64,000 nt of DNA. Source: Cytobacillus sp. IB215665. Its GTDB lineage: Bacteria; Bacillota; Bacilli; Bacillales; SM2101. The DNA lies in the NCBI RefSeq assembly GCF_033963835.1, contig NZ_JAXBME010000004.1, forward strand, positions 357,227 to 421,226, in the 5' to 3' direction. Each line of letters starts with the position of its first letter. Within the stretch, counting starts at the first letter, position 1. Below the pieces are notes generated by a model. It had not been told where the DNA came from, did no database searches, and was given only the letters and a program-made list of their open reading frames with translations. Positions 10,106 through 20,114 of the stretch are shown one piece after another. Both the position numbers and the translations under genes were made by a program.

Positions 10106-10472
10106 CAATGAGATGGAGTAGATTCCTCATCTCATTCATCATTTAAAGTGAATAATGTTGCTTTTTAAGAAAGTTATTTGCCCTTTGTTATAACTTTTCA
10201 TACGAAACCCAAATACTCTATTTGGAAATGCCCAGTTGGTACTTACCGAATTGTAGCTGTATGGAAATTTAATGAAGTCTTGTGTTTGGTAAATATATGG
10301 CATATATTTTTATCACTAAATCGACTGAGTTCGTTTTACAAAATATTGGAGTTTTATTTACAACCTCTCACACTCCGTCCCAGGACCGAGTATCAACCAA
10401 TCAGCAGACCGTTAAAATTCGTCTTTTTATCTCATATACTTATCTCATTATCAAAAAAGATAGGAGAAAAAA

Positions 10473-11759
10473 ATGAAAAAGACATTTGCAGTATTTAAAA
10501 ATAGTAATTATACGAAATTATTTTTTGCAAACTTCACCTCTCAAATGGGTTCTGTAATTGGTTTAACAGCATTTATGTTTTACTTGTTAAACCGTTTCTC
10601 CGAACAACCTTCTTACGCTACGATAAATGAGATGATGTATTCACTTCCGACACTAGCAGTATTTTGGATTGTTGGTGTATTGGCTGATCGAATGGATCGG
10701 CAAAAAATTGCAATATACAGTGATTGGATTCGTGTAGGGTTATCAATCTGTCTCCTTGGTTCTATTTGGCTCGGATGGATGCCGTTAATTTTTGCAATTT
10801 TATTTATACGAAGTGCCGTTTCAAAGTTTTTCATCCCAGCTGAACAGGCAATCATTCAAGGTATTTTAAAAGAAGATGAATATACTACTGCAGCTGGACT
10901 TAATCAGATGGTAAGTAGCTTATTTAATCTATTTGGAGCAGGGATAGGAGCAATTATCTACTGGACGGTAGGTCTCGAAGGTGCCATTATTGTTGATGCA
11001 ATTTCATTCGTAATAAGTGCCTTGCTGTTACACGCATGTGACATTCCTAAAGATGTAAGGTATCCTAATGGCAAACATTCAGTAAAAGATATCCGACTTA
11101 AATCAGTATTTAACGATTTTAAAACAGGTATGAGCTACATAACCCAAAATCGGTTATTGTTATCATTAATCATAGGTTTTATCGTGTTTGGTGTCGTTAA
11201 TGGAGGATTTTCAGTTATTCCTATATTTATTTTAAAATATAAATTAGCACCTGAAACCTACGAGCAAATGTCAGTCGTTATAGGAATTGTGTTCGGTATA
11301 GGAGTATTAATTGGAAGTATTATTGCTTCAATCATGGCTCAAAAAGTAAAACTGTACCAATTAATTATTTTTGGCTTACTTACTTGTGGCTCGCTTATTA
11401 TTTTCACTGCATACACAAATACATTATTCATGTTTTTCATATTAACATTTGTAGTCGCAGTCAGTTTACCATTTGTTAACGTCGCAATAGGTGGCTGGCT
11501 TCCAAAGATAGTCGATCCGAAGATGATGGGTCGTGTGCAGGGGTGGATTGACCCTTTAATGATGTTTTCTCAATCAATTACTCTTGGAGTGATTGCAGTT
11601 ACATATCCTATGATTACTACAATTGAAGGGTTGTTTTGGTTAGTCGGTAGCTCTTTATTTATAGTAGGCATATTTTATGCTTTCGTCTTACCTAAATTTG
11701 ATAAAGAATATGCAACTACATCTGCAAAAGAAGGAGCAAAAGAACCTAGTTTAATGTAA
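10473..11759 (+). CDS. ymfD: Major facilitator exporter, YmfD-like
   Basis: A 428-residue transporter of the major facilitator superfamily with about 12 hydrophobic segments. Residues 10-45 (KLFFANFTSQMG, IGLTAFMFYLLNRFS) and the later GGWLPKIVDPKMMGRVQGW segment resemble B. subtilis YmfD, described as a bacillibactin exporter encoded at the same locus beside ymfC. The VLADRMDRQ loop after the second helix is the typical family signature. ATG follows GATAGGAG. Whether the substrate here is a siderophore is inferred from similarity only; no biosynthesis genes and no Fur box were seen nearby. Confidence 0.8.
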   Translation: MKKTFAVFKNSNYTKLFFANFTSQMGSVIGLTAFMFYLLNRFSEQPSYATINEMMYSLPTLAVFWIVGVLADRMDRQKIAIYSDWIRVGLSICLLGSIWLGWMPLIFAILFIRSAVSKFFIPAEQAIIQGILKEDEYTTAAGLNQMVSSLFNLFGAGIGAIIYWTVGLEGAIIVDAISFVISALLLHACDIPKDVRYPNGKHSVKDIRLKSVFNDFKTGMSYITQNRLLLSLIIGFIVFGVVNGGFSVIPIFILKYKLAPETYEQMSVVIGIVFGIGVLIGSIIASIMAQKVKLYQLIIFGLLTCGSLIIFTAYTNTLFMFFILTFVVAVSLPFVNVAIGGWLPKIVDPKMMGRVQGWIDPLMMFSQSITLGVIAVTYPMITTIEGLFWLVGSSLFIVGIFYAFVLPKFDKEYATTSAKEGAKEPSLM

Positions 11760-11768
11760 TATTAGAAT

Positions 11769-11799
11769 AAATCCCTTCACAAAATTAGTGAAGGGATTT
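11769..11799 (+). terminator. Hairpin/terminator after the YmfD-like gene
   Basis: A perfect 12-bp stem (AAATCCCTTCAC and its complement) with a 7-nt loop. The following T run is short, so termination may be weak. Confidence 0.65.
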
Positions 11800-11962
11800 G
11801 TTATGTACATCGACAGTACATGACCGATGGTTAGATTTTTTCATCGATTGTGAGTTGCGATAAGTTACAAAGATCATGTTTCTCGGAATGTAAAGAGTCT
11901 TTAGCAAAGGTGATAATAATAGACCATCTTGTGTCCAGAACCATAGGTAGTTTGTTTTACAA

Positions 11963-12117
11963 AAGCTGTTTCAAATTGATTGTTGTTTTTCGGGCTAAAA
12001 AATTACTACGTACACCATTAAAATTTGTGGCAGCTTTTATTCTGTAAAATTGAGTAAAAATATAACTTTATTTTCTAGTTTAGATACTTTTGCAAAAAAG
12101 TTTACGAAAAGATCCTT
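11963..12117 (+). repeat. Interspersed repeat, copy 1 (family described in findings)
   Basis: The left end resembles GCTGTTTCAAATTGATTG followed by TTGTTTTTCG. The right end is AAAAAAGTTTACGAAAAG then ATCCTT. It lies in the non-coding gap between the exporter and the GntR gene. Short open frames at 11850-12253 lie over it and are not genes. Confidence 0.65.
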
Positions 12118-12232
12118 CCAAAAAAAAGAAGATTTGTTACAGGTTAAGTTCTTTTTTAATAAAACTGTAATGTACTATTTATTTCGCACAAAAAAAGTGA
12201 TATATTATAAACGACTGAAATGGGCGTCTAAC

Positions 12233-12246
12233 ATCAGATGTCTGAT
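12233..12246. promoter_or_regulatory. Palindrome before the GntR gene, candidate operator
   Basis: Perfect 6-bp arms ATCAGA and TCTGAT around TG, 25 bp downstream of an AT-rich TATATTATAA segment (possible -10) and 30 bp before the ymfC start. GntR-family regulators commonly bind such sites and repress themselves. I found no second copy before nupN. Confidence 0.45.
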
Positions 12247-12276
12247 CTCTTGAAGTAAAATATTGGAGGAGCAAGT

Positions 12277-13002
12277 ATGTCAATCAAGTCAGACAATAGA
12301 CAGTTATATTTACAGGTAATTGATAAAATAAAAGAAGATATTGAAAACGGTATATACAAAGAAAAAGAAAAATTACCTTCTGAGTTTGAATTGTCAAAAC
12401 TACTTGGAGTAAGTAGAGCGACCCTACGCGAAGCTCTACGGGTACTTGAAGAAGAAAATGTTGTCACTAGGAGACACGGAGTAGGGACATTTGTAAACTC
12501 CAAACCACTGTTTACGTCTGGAATTGAACAACTAAATAGTGTAACAAACATGATCCTTCAAGGTGGAATGAAGCCTGGAACAATTTTTCTTTCTTCAACG
12601 AAACAAGGACCGACTGAAGATGATCAAAAAAGGTTTCATTGTGATGAAAATGAAGAAATTTTATTAGTGGAACGTGTGAGAACGGCAAATGGCGAGCCAG
12701 TCGTATATTGTATTGATAAAATCTTGACCAATATATTGCCAGACAATTATTCTCATGATGAAGAATCAATGTTTGAAGTTTTAAACCTGGAAGCCGGTGT
12801 AGAAATTTCTTATGCCGTTGCAAATATTAAGCCTTTGGGGTATCACGAGAAAATATCACCAATCTTACAATGCGATCCTGAAACCGCTTTACTTGTGCTG
12901 AAGCAATTACATTTTGATACAAATGATAGACCAATTTTATATTCATTAAACTATTTTAAAGCGGATAAGTTCAGCTTTCATGTATTGCGTAAGCGCTTAT
13001 AA
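12277..13002 (+). CDS. ymfC: GntR-family transcriptional regulator (HutC/UTRA type)
   Basis: A 241-residue regulator. Residues 1-75 form the GntR winged helix, with [28 protein letters not shown] and RRHGVGTFV. The rest is a UTRA ligand-binding domain ending [11 protein letters not shown] follows TTGGAGGAG. In B. subtilis ymfC is next to ymfD; here it lies immediately before a nucleoside-type ABC importer, so control of nupNOPQ by nucleosides or purines is a reasonable inference. A palindrome just upstream may be its operator. Ligand and targets are unproven. Confidence 0.85.
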   Translation: MSIKSDNRQLYLQVIDKIKEDIENGIYKEKEKLPSEFELSKLLGVSRATLREALRVLEEENVVTRRHGVGTFVNSKPLFTSGIEQLNSVTNMILQGGMKPGTIFLSSTKQGPTEDDQKRFHCDENEEILLVERVRTANGEPVVYCIDKILTNILPDNYSHDEESMFEVLNLEAGVEISYAVANIKPLGYHEKISPILQCDPETALLVLKQLHFDTNDRPILYSLNYFKADKFSFHVLRKRL

Positions 13003-13060
13003 CATGCTTAGTTGGGGGACAATCGACTATAATTCATAGATGTCGTTTTCCTCTTTTCAT

Positions 13061-13199
13061 AAGGCTTTTTCGTAAACTTTGTTACTATTGAAGCTCTATT
13101 TTAAAAATTGATTGTATGCAATTGACATCGTGTTGAAAAAAGATGAGGTGTCAAGAACGCATCTTCCTTAGTAAGAAAATCAATGCGAAAATAGCCTTT
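13061..13199 (-). repeat. Interspersed repeat, copy 2 (minus orientation)
   Basis: Begins AAGGCTTTTTCGTAAAC then TTTGTTACTATTG, the reverse complement of the usual right end. It closes with AATCAATGCGAAAATAGCC, the reverse complement of the left end. The full element lies between the GntR gene and nupN. An extra AAGGAGGTG at 13231 is not followed by a usable start codon. Confidence 0.75.
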
Positions 13200-13305
13200 C
13201 ATAATTATTCACACCATAAAAGGTTATTTTAAGGAGGTGGATCATTACAAACTACAATTAAGCTTGATGTTCATGCATTAAATTACATTTAGGGGGCAGT
13301 AAACG

Positions 13306-14418
13306 ATGAAGAAAAGAAAATTTGGTTTAGCAATGTCATTAGTGTTGGCTACAGGTACACTTTTAAGTGCTTGTGGTACTGCTGATGAAGACAAAGGTGG
13401 ACAAGCTGATAAAGGTGAAGCACCAGCAGAAGCTGTAGATTTCAAAGTAGGTATGGTAACAGATACTGGCGGTGTTGATGACAAATCATTTAACCAATCT
13501 GCTTGGGAAGGATTGAAAGAATTCGGTAGTGAATTCAACCTAGCTGAAGGTGAAGGTTTTAAATACTTACAATCAGGTAGTGATGCAGAATATGAACCTA
13601 ACTTAACTACATTTGCTGACGCTGGTTATGATTTAACATTTGGAGTTGGCTTTTTATTAGAAAAGCCAATCACTAAGATTGCTGAACAAAACCCAGAGTC
13701 ACAATTTGCGCTAATTGACAGCTTACTATATGATGCAGACTTTAATGCATTTTATTTGGATAATGTAGCAAATATTACGTTTAAAGAGCATCAAGGATCA
13801 TTTTTAGTTGGACTTGTAGCTGCTAAGCATACGAAAACTAATAAAGTTGGTTTTATCGGTGGGGTAGAATCAGGGTTAATTAAAAAGTTTGAAAGTGGCT
13901 TTAAAGCAGGAGTAAAAGCTGTAGATCCAAATATGGAAGTAGTTGTACAATATGCTGGTGATTTCAACGATGCAGCAAAAGGTTCTTCAATTGCAACAAC
14001 GATGTATGAGCAAGGCGCAGATGTAATTTACCATGCTGCTGGTGGTACAGGTAACGGTGTATTTACTGAAGCGAAAAACCGTAAGAAAAATGGCGAAGAC
14101 GTATGGGTAATCGGTGTAGACCGTGACCAACATGAGGAAGGTATGCCTGAAAATGTTACGTTAACTTCAATGGTTAAACGTGTAGACGTAGCTGTATTTG
14201 AAGTTTCTAAGCGTGCGATGGAAGGTGACTTCCCAGGTGGAGAAGAAGTTGTATTCGGTCTTGAAGAAGACGGAGTACGTATCGCTCCGACAACAGATAA
14301 TGTTAGTGAAGAAGCATTAGCTTTAGTTGAAGAGTATGAAGAGAAAATTCTTAATGGTGAATTAATCGTTCCAGCTACTGATGATGAGTATGAGGAATTT
14401 TTGAATACGCTTGAATAA
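13306..14418 (+). CDS. nupN: BMP-family nucleoside-binding lipoprotein of an ABC importer
   Basis: A 370-residue extracellular solute-binding lipoprotein. The signal peptide ends in the lipobox LLSAC with cysteine 23, and an acidic low-complexity linker follows. The mature domain begins KVGMVTDTGGVDDKSFNQS, the hallmark of the BMP/PnrA family that binds purine nucleosides. The B. subtilis homologue (YufN/NupN) delivers guanosine to NupOPQ. ATG follows AGGGGGC. A hairpin after the gene, before the ATPase gene, probably lets the binding protein be made in excess. Confidence 0.88.
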   Translation: MKKRKFGLAMSLVLATGTLLSACGTADEDKGGQADKGEAPAEAVDFKVGMVTDTGGVDDKSFNQSAWEGLKEFGSEFNLAEGEGFKYLQSGSDAEYEPNLTTFADAGYDLTFGVGFLLEKPITKIAEQNPESQFALIDSLLYDADFNAFYLDNVANITFKEHQGSFLVGLVAAKHTKTNKVGFIGGVESGLIKKFESGFKAGVKAVDPNMEVVVQYAGDFNDAAKGSSIATTMYEQGADVIYHAAGGTGNGVFTEAKNRKKNGEDVWVIGVDRDQHEEGMPENVTLTSMVKRVDVAVFEVSKRAMEGDFPGGEEVVFGLEEDGVRIAPTTDNVSEEALALVEEYEEKILNGELIVPATDDEYEEFLNTLE

Positions 14419-14446
14419 TGTTAAGACAATAACATGAGATACAAAG

Positions 14447-14472
14447 CAAAGGCTAGTGTTTACTAGCCTTTG
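14447..14472 (+). terminator. Hairpin between nupN and nupO
   Basis: A perfect 11-bp stem (CAAAGGCTAGT and its complement) with a 4-nt loop and no T tract. Its position between the binding-protein and ATPase genes suggests 3'-end stabilisation or partial termination. Confidence 0.6.
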
Positions 14473-14683
14473 TCAACTAACGAGAGCTTAACTTATTATG
14501 TGGTTTGTAGTAAGTAGTATAAATTACATTTAACTCCAAAGCGCCTTTAGGACATAGTTTAAGCGCTTGTAGGAGATAAAAATTAGCATAATAACTACCA
14601 TAGAATTAACATCAATATAAAGAAGCTTAGCTATTGTGAAAGCACTATGCTTTCTAACTATCCATGGGTCAGGAGTGATAATC

Positions 14684-16210
14684 GTGGAATACGTGATTGA
14701 AATGTTAAATATAAGAAAAGAGTTTCCTGGAATCGTTGCCAATGACAATATTACACTACAAGTAAAAAAAGGCGAGATCCATGCTTTGTTAGGTGAAAAT
14801 GGTGCCGGGAAATCAACATTAATGAATGTGTTGTTTGGCTTGTATCAACCTGAAAAGGGGGATATAAAAGTAAAGGGAGAAAAAGTTAAAATTACTGACC
14901 CTAATGTAGCCAACCGTCTAGGAATTGGAATGGTACATCAGCATTTTATGCTAGTACAAAATTTTACAGTAACAGAAAATATAATTTTAGGTAGCGAACC
15001 GACAAAGGGTGGAAAAATTAATATTCAAGATGCCGCTAAGTCTATAAGTGAGATTTCTGAAAAATATGGCTTAGCAGTTGATCCACATGCAAAAATAGAA
15101 GATATATCTGTAGGAATGCAGCAACGGGTTGAAATTTTAAAAACTTTATATCGTGGAGCGGAAATTTTAATCTTTGATGAGCCAACTGCTGCACTTACTC
15201 CACAAGAAATTAGTGAACTTATTCAAATTATGAAAACGCTTATTAAAGAAGGAAAATCAATTATTCTTATTACTCATAAATTGAAAGAAATCATGGAAGT
15301 TAGCGATCGCTGTACGGTTATTCGTAAAGGAAAAGGGATTGGAACAGTGAATGTTGCTGAAACTAACCCGGATGAACTAGCCGCATTGATGGTCGGTCGT
15401 GAAGTGCATTTCAAAGTTGATAAAGAGGAAGCAAAACCTACAAATGAGGTTTTAACAATAGATGATTTAGTTGTGCATGATGCCAGAAATTTACCTAGTG
15501 TAAATGGACTCAACCTTGCAGTGAAAGCTGGAGAAATCCTTGGAATTGCAGGGGTCGATGGTAATGGTCAAACAGAATTAATTGAAGCAATTACTGGCTT
15601 ACGTAAAGTCAAAGCTGGTTCTATTAAACTCAATAATAAAGAGATTAGTACGATGCCAACTCGAAAAATAACTGAATCTGGTGTTGGTCATATCCCTCAA
15701 GATCGACATAAGCATGGGTTAGTATTAGATTTTTCTGTTGGGGAAAATATTGTCTTACAAACGTATTATCAACAACCGTACGCAAAATCCGGTGTGTTAA
15801 ATTATAAAAATATATACCAAAAGTCTGCTGAACTTATTGAAGAATATGATGTAAGAACACCAAGTGAATATACGCCAGCGAGAGCTTTATCAGGTGGGAA
15901 TCAGCAAAAAGCAATCATTGCACGTGAAGTTGATCGAAGTCCAGATTTACTAATTGCGGCTCAGCCTACTCGTGGCCTTGATGTTGGAGCCATTGAATTC
16001 ATACACTCGAAACTCGTTGAGGAACGTGATAAAGGGAAAGCAGTACTACTCGTTTCATTGGAACTAGATGAAGTCATGAATGTAAGTGATCGGATCGCTG
16101 TCATTTATGAAGGGGAAATTGTCGGCATCGTTGATCCTAAGGAAACAAATGAACAAGAGCTAGGCCTGTTAATGGCTGGGGGTAAGCTTGAAAAAGAAGG
16201 TGTTTCGTGA
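14684..16210 (+). CDS. nupO: Nucleoside ABC importer, double ATPase subunit
   Basis: A 508-residue protein with two fused ATP-binding cassettes, energising NupPQ at the inner face of the membrane. Domain 1 has Walker A GENGAGKS near residue 40, signature ISVGMQQR and Walker B LIFDEPTAAL. Domain 2 is degenerate as usual in this family: GVDGNGQTE for Walker A and AAQPTRGLD for Walker B, but a good signature LSGGNQQK. GTG at 14684 follows CAGGAG; the frame opens 48 bp earlier, but that part lacks a ribosome-binding site. The last base overlaps nupP. Confidence 0.92.
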   Translation: MEYVIEMLNIRKEFPGIVANDNITLQVKKGEIHALLGENGAGKSTLMNVLFGLYQPEKGDIKVKGEKVKITDPNVANRLGIGMVHQHFMLVQNFTVTENIILGSEPTKGGKINIQDAAKSISEISEKYGLAVDPHAKIEDISVGMQQRVEILKTLYRGAEILIFDEPTAALTPQEISELIQIMKTLIKEGKSIILITHKLKEIMEVSDRCTVIRKGKGIGTVNVAETNPDELAALMVGREVHFKVDKEEAKPTNEVLTIDDLVVHDARNLPSVNGLNLAVKAGEILGIAGVDGNGQTELIEAITGLRKVKAGSIKLNNKEISTMPTRKITESGVGHIPQDRHKHGLVLDFSVGENIVLQTYYQQPYAKSGVLNYKNIYQKSAELIEEYDVRTPSEYTPARALSGGNQQKAIIAREVDRSPDLLIAAQPTRGLDVGAIEFIHSKLVEERDKGKAVLLVSLELDEVMNVSDRIAVIYEGEIVGIVDPKETNEQELGLLMAGGKLEKEGVS

Positions 16211-17268
16211 TGCAAAAACTATTAAAAAATGAAAAAATAATAAGTATTTTAATCCCTGTGCTAGCAGCCTCTCTCGGTTTGTTAGCTGGCGCAATCATTA
16301 TGTTATTTACAGGCTATAACCCTATTGAAGGATATAGTGCTTTGTTTGAGGGGATGTTTGGGAGACCAAAAGCAATTGGTGAAGTAGTTCGTGCGATGAC
16401 TCCGCTAATTTTAGCTGGACTAGCTGTTGCCTTTGCCTTTAAGACTGGATTATTCAACATCGGTGTTGAAGGTCAGCTTTTAGTCGGTTGGCTTGCAGCT
16501 GTTTGGGTCGGTTCAGCTTTTACTTTGCCTTCAGTTATACATGTGCCATTAGCTATTTTGGCTGCAGCGGTTGCAGGAGGCTTTTGGGGACTCATTCCAG
16601 GTTATTTAAAGGCGCGGTTTAAAGTACATGAAGTAATCGTAACAATTATGATGAACTACGTAGCTTTGTATACGACTGCCGCTCTAATTAAGAATTATTT
16701 ATATGCTGGTAATGAAAGATCTCAACAAATTAATGAAAGTGCGTCACTAACATCATCATTTTTAGCATCAATTACAGAAAATTCAAGACTTCATTACGGA
16801 ATTATTGTTGCTTTATTAGCAGCATTTATTATGTGGTTTATCCTTGAAAAAACTTCTAAAGGCTATGAATTGAGAGCCGTAGGGCTTAACCAGCATGCAT
16901 CGCAGTATGCAGGTATGAATGTTTCTCGTAATATTATTATGTCAATGACAATTTCCGGTGCCTTCGCTGGTGTCGCAGGTGCGATGGAAGGATTAGGCAC
17001 TTTCCAAAGTATGACAGTTATGTCAGCGTTTACAGGTACAGGGTTTGATGGAATCGCTGTTGCGTTGCTAGGGGCAAACCATGCCATTGGTGTTATTTTT
17101 GCTGCAGCATTGTTTGGTGGGTTAAAAACAGCAGCTCCACAAATGAACTTTAATGCAAATGTACCTTCGGAGCTTGTACAAATTGTCATAGCCCTTATAA
17201 TCTTTTTTGTTGCATCGAGTTATCTTATTCGTTGGATCATTACACGCTTAAGCAAGGAGGGGAAATAA
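16210..17268 (+). CDS. nupP: Nucleoside ABC importer permease 1
   Basis: A 352-residue membrane permease of the BPD_transp_2 family (branched-chain amino acid/ribose/nucleoside type) with about nine hydrophobic helices. The conserved loops GLFNIGVEGQLL and GTGFDGIAVALLG are visible. It should pair with NupQ as the transmembrane channel for guanosine or related nucleosides. Translation may start at ATG 16210, overlapping nupO by one base, or at the preceding GTG; AGAAGGTG lies suitably for the ATG. The next gene starts directly after its stop. Confidence 0.9.
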   Translation: MQKLLKNEKIISILIPVLAASLGLLAGAIIMLFTGYNPIEGYSALFEGMFGRPKAIGEVVRAMTPLILAGLAVAFAFKTGLFNIGVEGQLLVGWLAAVWVGSAFTLPSVIHVPLAILAAAVAGGFWGLIPGYLKARFKVHEVIVTIMMNYVALYTTAALIKNYLYAGNERSQQINESASLTSSFLASITENSRLHYGIIVALLAAFIMWFILEKTSKGYELRAVGLNQHASQYAGMNVSRNIIMSMTISGAFAGVAGAMEGLGTFQSMTVMSAFTGTGFDGIAVALLGANHAIGVIFAAALFGGLKTAAPQMNFNANVPSELVQIVIALIIFFVASSYLIRWIITRLSKEGK

Positions 17269-18228
17269 ATGAGTGTATTAGATGTTTTAGGAATTATTAT
17301 TCCTGTTGCGTTATTATGGGCAGCTCCCCTCATTTTCACAGCCTTAGGTGGCGTATTTAGTGAACGTTCTGGTGTAGTTAATATTGGTTTAGAAGGTTTA
17401 ATGATATTTGGTGCATTTACCGGTATCGTGACAACTTTATCACTCCAAGATTCAGTTGGTGCAGCAGCTCCTTGGATAGGTGTACTTGTTGCTGCAGTAG
17501 CCTCTGGACTTTTCTCGCTACTCCATGCTGTTGCGAGTATTACTCTGAAAGCTGATCAAGTTGTTAGTGGTGTTGCGATTAACTTTTTAGCTTTAGGTTT
17601 ATCAGTGTTTTTAATTAAAAATATTTATGGTAAAGGTCAAACTGATTCAATAGCGGTACGTTTAGATAAGATTGATGTACCATTTTTATCAGATATTCCA
17701 ATTATCGGCGATATCTTTTTCTCAAGTGTGCCATGGACATCATATATTGCTATCGCGCTAGCATTCGTCGTTTGGTTTATCGTCTATAAAACTCCATTCG
17801 GTTTAAGGTTACGTTCTGTAGGTGAGCATCCTATGGCGGCTGATACGATGGGGGTAAATGTTACAAGGATGCGATATGTCGGTGTAATGATTTCTGGCGT
17901 ATTAGCAGGGGTTGGTGGTGCAGTGTATGCTGCAACAATTCAAGGGAATTTTGCCGCTGGCACGATTTCTGGTCAAGGCTTTTTAGCACTAGCAGCAATG
18001 ATTTTTGGTAAATGGCATCCTATCGGAGCGATGGGTGCAGCATTGTTTTTTGGCTTAGCACAGTCTTTAAGTGTAATTGGCGCTACTATTCCAGTACTAC
18101 AAGATATTCCTCCAGTATACTTGTTAATAGCACCATACGTATTAACAATATTAGCTTTAACTGGGTTTGTAGGTCGTGCAGAAGCACCGAAAGCACTTGG
18201 AACCCCATACGAAAAAGGCAAACGATAA
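17269..18228 (+). CDS. nupQ: Nucleoside ABC importer permease 2
   Basis: A 319-residue permease with about eight to ten membrane helices, homologous to NupP but shorter. The family loops RSGVVNIGLEGLM and GQGFLALAAMIFGKWHP are present. ATG directly follows the nupP stop, behind AGGAGGGG. It completes the nupNOPQ set, for which B. subtilis YufNOPQ is the described guanosine importer. A terminator follows at once, so this is the last gene of the operon. Confidence 0.9.
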   Translation: MSVLDVLGIIIPVALLWAAPLIFTALGGVFSERSGVVNIGLEGLMIFGAFTGIVTTLSLQDSVGAAAPWIGVLVAAVASGLFSLLHAVASITLKADQVVSGVAINFLALGLSVFLIKNIYGKGQTDSIAVRLDKIDVPFLSDIPIIGDIFFSSVPWTSYIAIALAFVVWFIVYKTPFGLRLRSVGEHPMAADTMGVNVTRMRYVGVMISGVLAGVGGAVYAATIQGNFAAGTISGQGFLALAAMIFGKWHPIGAMGAALFFGLAQSLSVIGATIPVLQDIPPVYLLIAPYVLTILALTGFVGRAEAPKALGTPYEKGKR

Positions 18229-18245
18229 TAGCATTGACTTAACTG

Positions 18246-18269
18246 AAACTCCCCTTAGTGGGAGTTTTT
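18246..18269 (+). terminator. Intrinsic terminator after nupQ
   Basis: AAACTCCC and GGGAGTTT arms followed by TTC; closes the importer operon. The gap to ymfF (to 18830) otherwise contains repeat sequence only, including an isolated minus-oriented repeat end near 18350. Confidence 0.85.
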
Positions 18270-18437
18270 CTTGTTTAGGTTCTTGTAGTATTGGTGATGC
18301 TCTTATTAAGAAATGACGAGAACTATCGAGATAGCTAAAATATAAGCTCTTTTCGTATTTTCAATTAGTTTCATTTCTACAAGGTTTAGATATATGTTTG
18401 TTGAAATTACAATTTATACAATTAATGTGTTATCAAG

Positions 18438-18604
18438 TAGCTATTTTCGCTATGACTGGTGTTTTTGTATCACTAAATAAATTCACACAACTAGAGTTCG
18501 TGCTACTACCTCTTCTTCTGTGTCATGTTGACTATCATCTAAATTCACTTCTTATAGTACCACCTTGATGATAATAGCAACGAAGTTTAGGAAAAGAGCT
18601 TTTC
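18438..18604 (+). repeat. Interspersed repeat, copy 3
   Basis: The left end AGCTATTTTCGCTATGACTG and right end TAGCAACGAAGTTTAGG then AAAAGAGCTTTT match the family termini with several differences. No gene lies between the nupQ terminator and ymfF. Confidence 0.65.
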
Positions 18605-18830
18605 AAATTGTCAAATAGGTATTTACTTGAAAAATCTTCTTGTACAAAGGTATATTTAATTTAGGTTAATTCCATTGTTTTAGAAGAAAATAAAAACAGT
18701 ATGTGTTGAAGATTAATCTTTGTTTATATTGATTTACCGTTCTCCAAGTTTACTTGAACGATGTCATGTTAATATTTATATAAACATGAGATTCATCTAA
18801 TTGAATGGATTTATAGAAGGAGGTTTAACT

Positions 18831-20114
18831 ATGTCATTATTCATAGAGCAAGAGCGCAAGATCAATGGATTAAGGTTACACACAATTGAAACGGAAAAAT
18901 TTAAAACAAATACGATCTTAATGAAATGGAATGCACCACTACAAAAACAAGACGCAACGTTAAGAGCACTGTTACCTCATGTATTGCAAAGTGGCACGCG
19001 GTCCTTACCTTCTGTTAAACAGTTAAGATCACACTTAGATGATTTATATGGAGCAACCTTTGATGTGGATTTAGCAAAAAAAGGTGAACAACATGTCATC
19101 TCATTTAAAATGGAAGTTGCGAATGAAAAGTTTTTATCAGATCAAACACCTTTGCTACAAAAGGCTATGCAATTATTTTCTGAAGTCATTTTTGCACCAT
19201 ATCTAGAAGGTAATCATTTCTCAGACCAAATAGTAGAAAAAGAAAAAAGAGCCCTAAAACAGCGAATACAAGCGGTTTATGATGACAAAATGCGCTACGC
19301 TAATTATCGTTTAGTACAAGAAATGTGTAAAGATGAGCCATACAGTTTGCATGTTAATGGTGAATTAGATGAAGTAGATAACATTACTTCAGCAAGTCTT
19401 TATCAATATTATGAGCGAGTGCTGTCAGAAGATGAGATTGACTTGTACGTCATAGGAAGTGTTAATAGTTTTCAAATTGAGCAATATGTTTCTAACTTTT
19501 TTTCATTTTCCGAACGAAATGCTAAGCAGTCACCAAAGAAAAATACATTTACCGTAGAGAAGGTTAACGAAATCATCGAAAAGCAGGATGTGCGCCAAGG
19601 AAAGTTAAATATAGGCTATCGAACAAAAACGACCTATGCTGATAAGGAGTATTTTGCTTTACAAGTATTCAATGGAATATTCGGAGGTTTTTCGCATTCG
19701 AAATTATTTATAAACGTAAGGGAAAAGGCAAGCTTAGCATATTACGCTGCTTCAAGACTTGAAAGCCACAAAGGGTTGTTAATGGTTATGTCAGGTATAG
19801 ATGTTCAAAATTATGACCAAGCCGTAAATATCATTAAAGAGCAAATGTCAGCGATGAAACAAGGTGACTTTACTGATCAAGAGCTAGCACAAACAAAGGC
19901 TGTTATAAAAAATCAAGTACTTGAAACAATCGATCATTCACGTGGGTTAGTTGAAGTGCTATATCATAATGTTGCTTCAAATATTAATCGTTCCATTGAT
20001 GAATGGCTCGATGGAATTGATGGTGTGACGAAGGAAGAAATTATTGCTGTTGCGCAAGATGTACAATTAGATACGATTTATTTTTTAACAGGGATGGAGG
20101 CGAGCCAGGCATGA
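18831..20114 (+). CDS. ymfF: M16-family peptidase-like protein lacking the zinc motif
   Basis: A 427-residue M16-fold protein of the YmfF type. The HxxEH zinc motif expected near residues 45-60 is absent (the region reads LLPHVLQSGTRSLPS), so it is probably a non-catalytic partner of YmfH, as in other heterodimeric M16 pairs. ATG at 18831 follows GAAGGAGG; the open frame reaches 30 bp further upstream without a ribosome-binding site. It overlaps ymfH by 4 bp, supporting co-translation. Substrate unknown. Confidence 0.85.
   Translation: MSLFIEQERKINGLRLHTIETEKFKTNTILMKWNAPLQKQDATLRALLPHVLQSGTRSLPSVKQLRSHLDDLYGATFDVDLAKKGEQHVISFKMEVANEKFLSDQTPLLQKAMQLFSEVIFAPYLEGNHFSDQIVEKEKRALKQRIQAVYDDKMRYANYRLVQEMCKDEPYSLHVNGELDEVDNITSASLYQYYERVLSEDEIDLYVIGSVNSFQIEQYVSNFFSFSERNAKQSPKKNTFTVEKVNEIIEKQDVRQGKLNIGYRTKTTYADKEYFALQVFNGIFGGFSHSKLFINVREKASLAYYAASRLESHKGLLMVMSGIDVQNYDQAVNIIKEQMSAMKQGDFTDQELAQTKAVIKNQVLETIDHSRGLVEVLYHNVASNINRSIDEWLDGIDGVTKEEIIAVAQDVQLDTIYFLTGMEASQA

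Noticed and set aside
10178..10498. Open frames in the gap before the YmfD-like exporter
   Set aside because: No ribosome-binding sites, overlap with the exporter start, and no recognisable protein features.
11850..12253. Two short plus open frames before the GntR gene
   Set aside because: They lie over repeat copy 1 and leader sequence and lack start signals.
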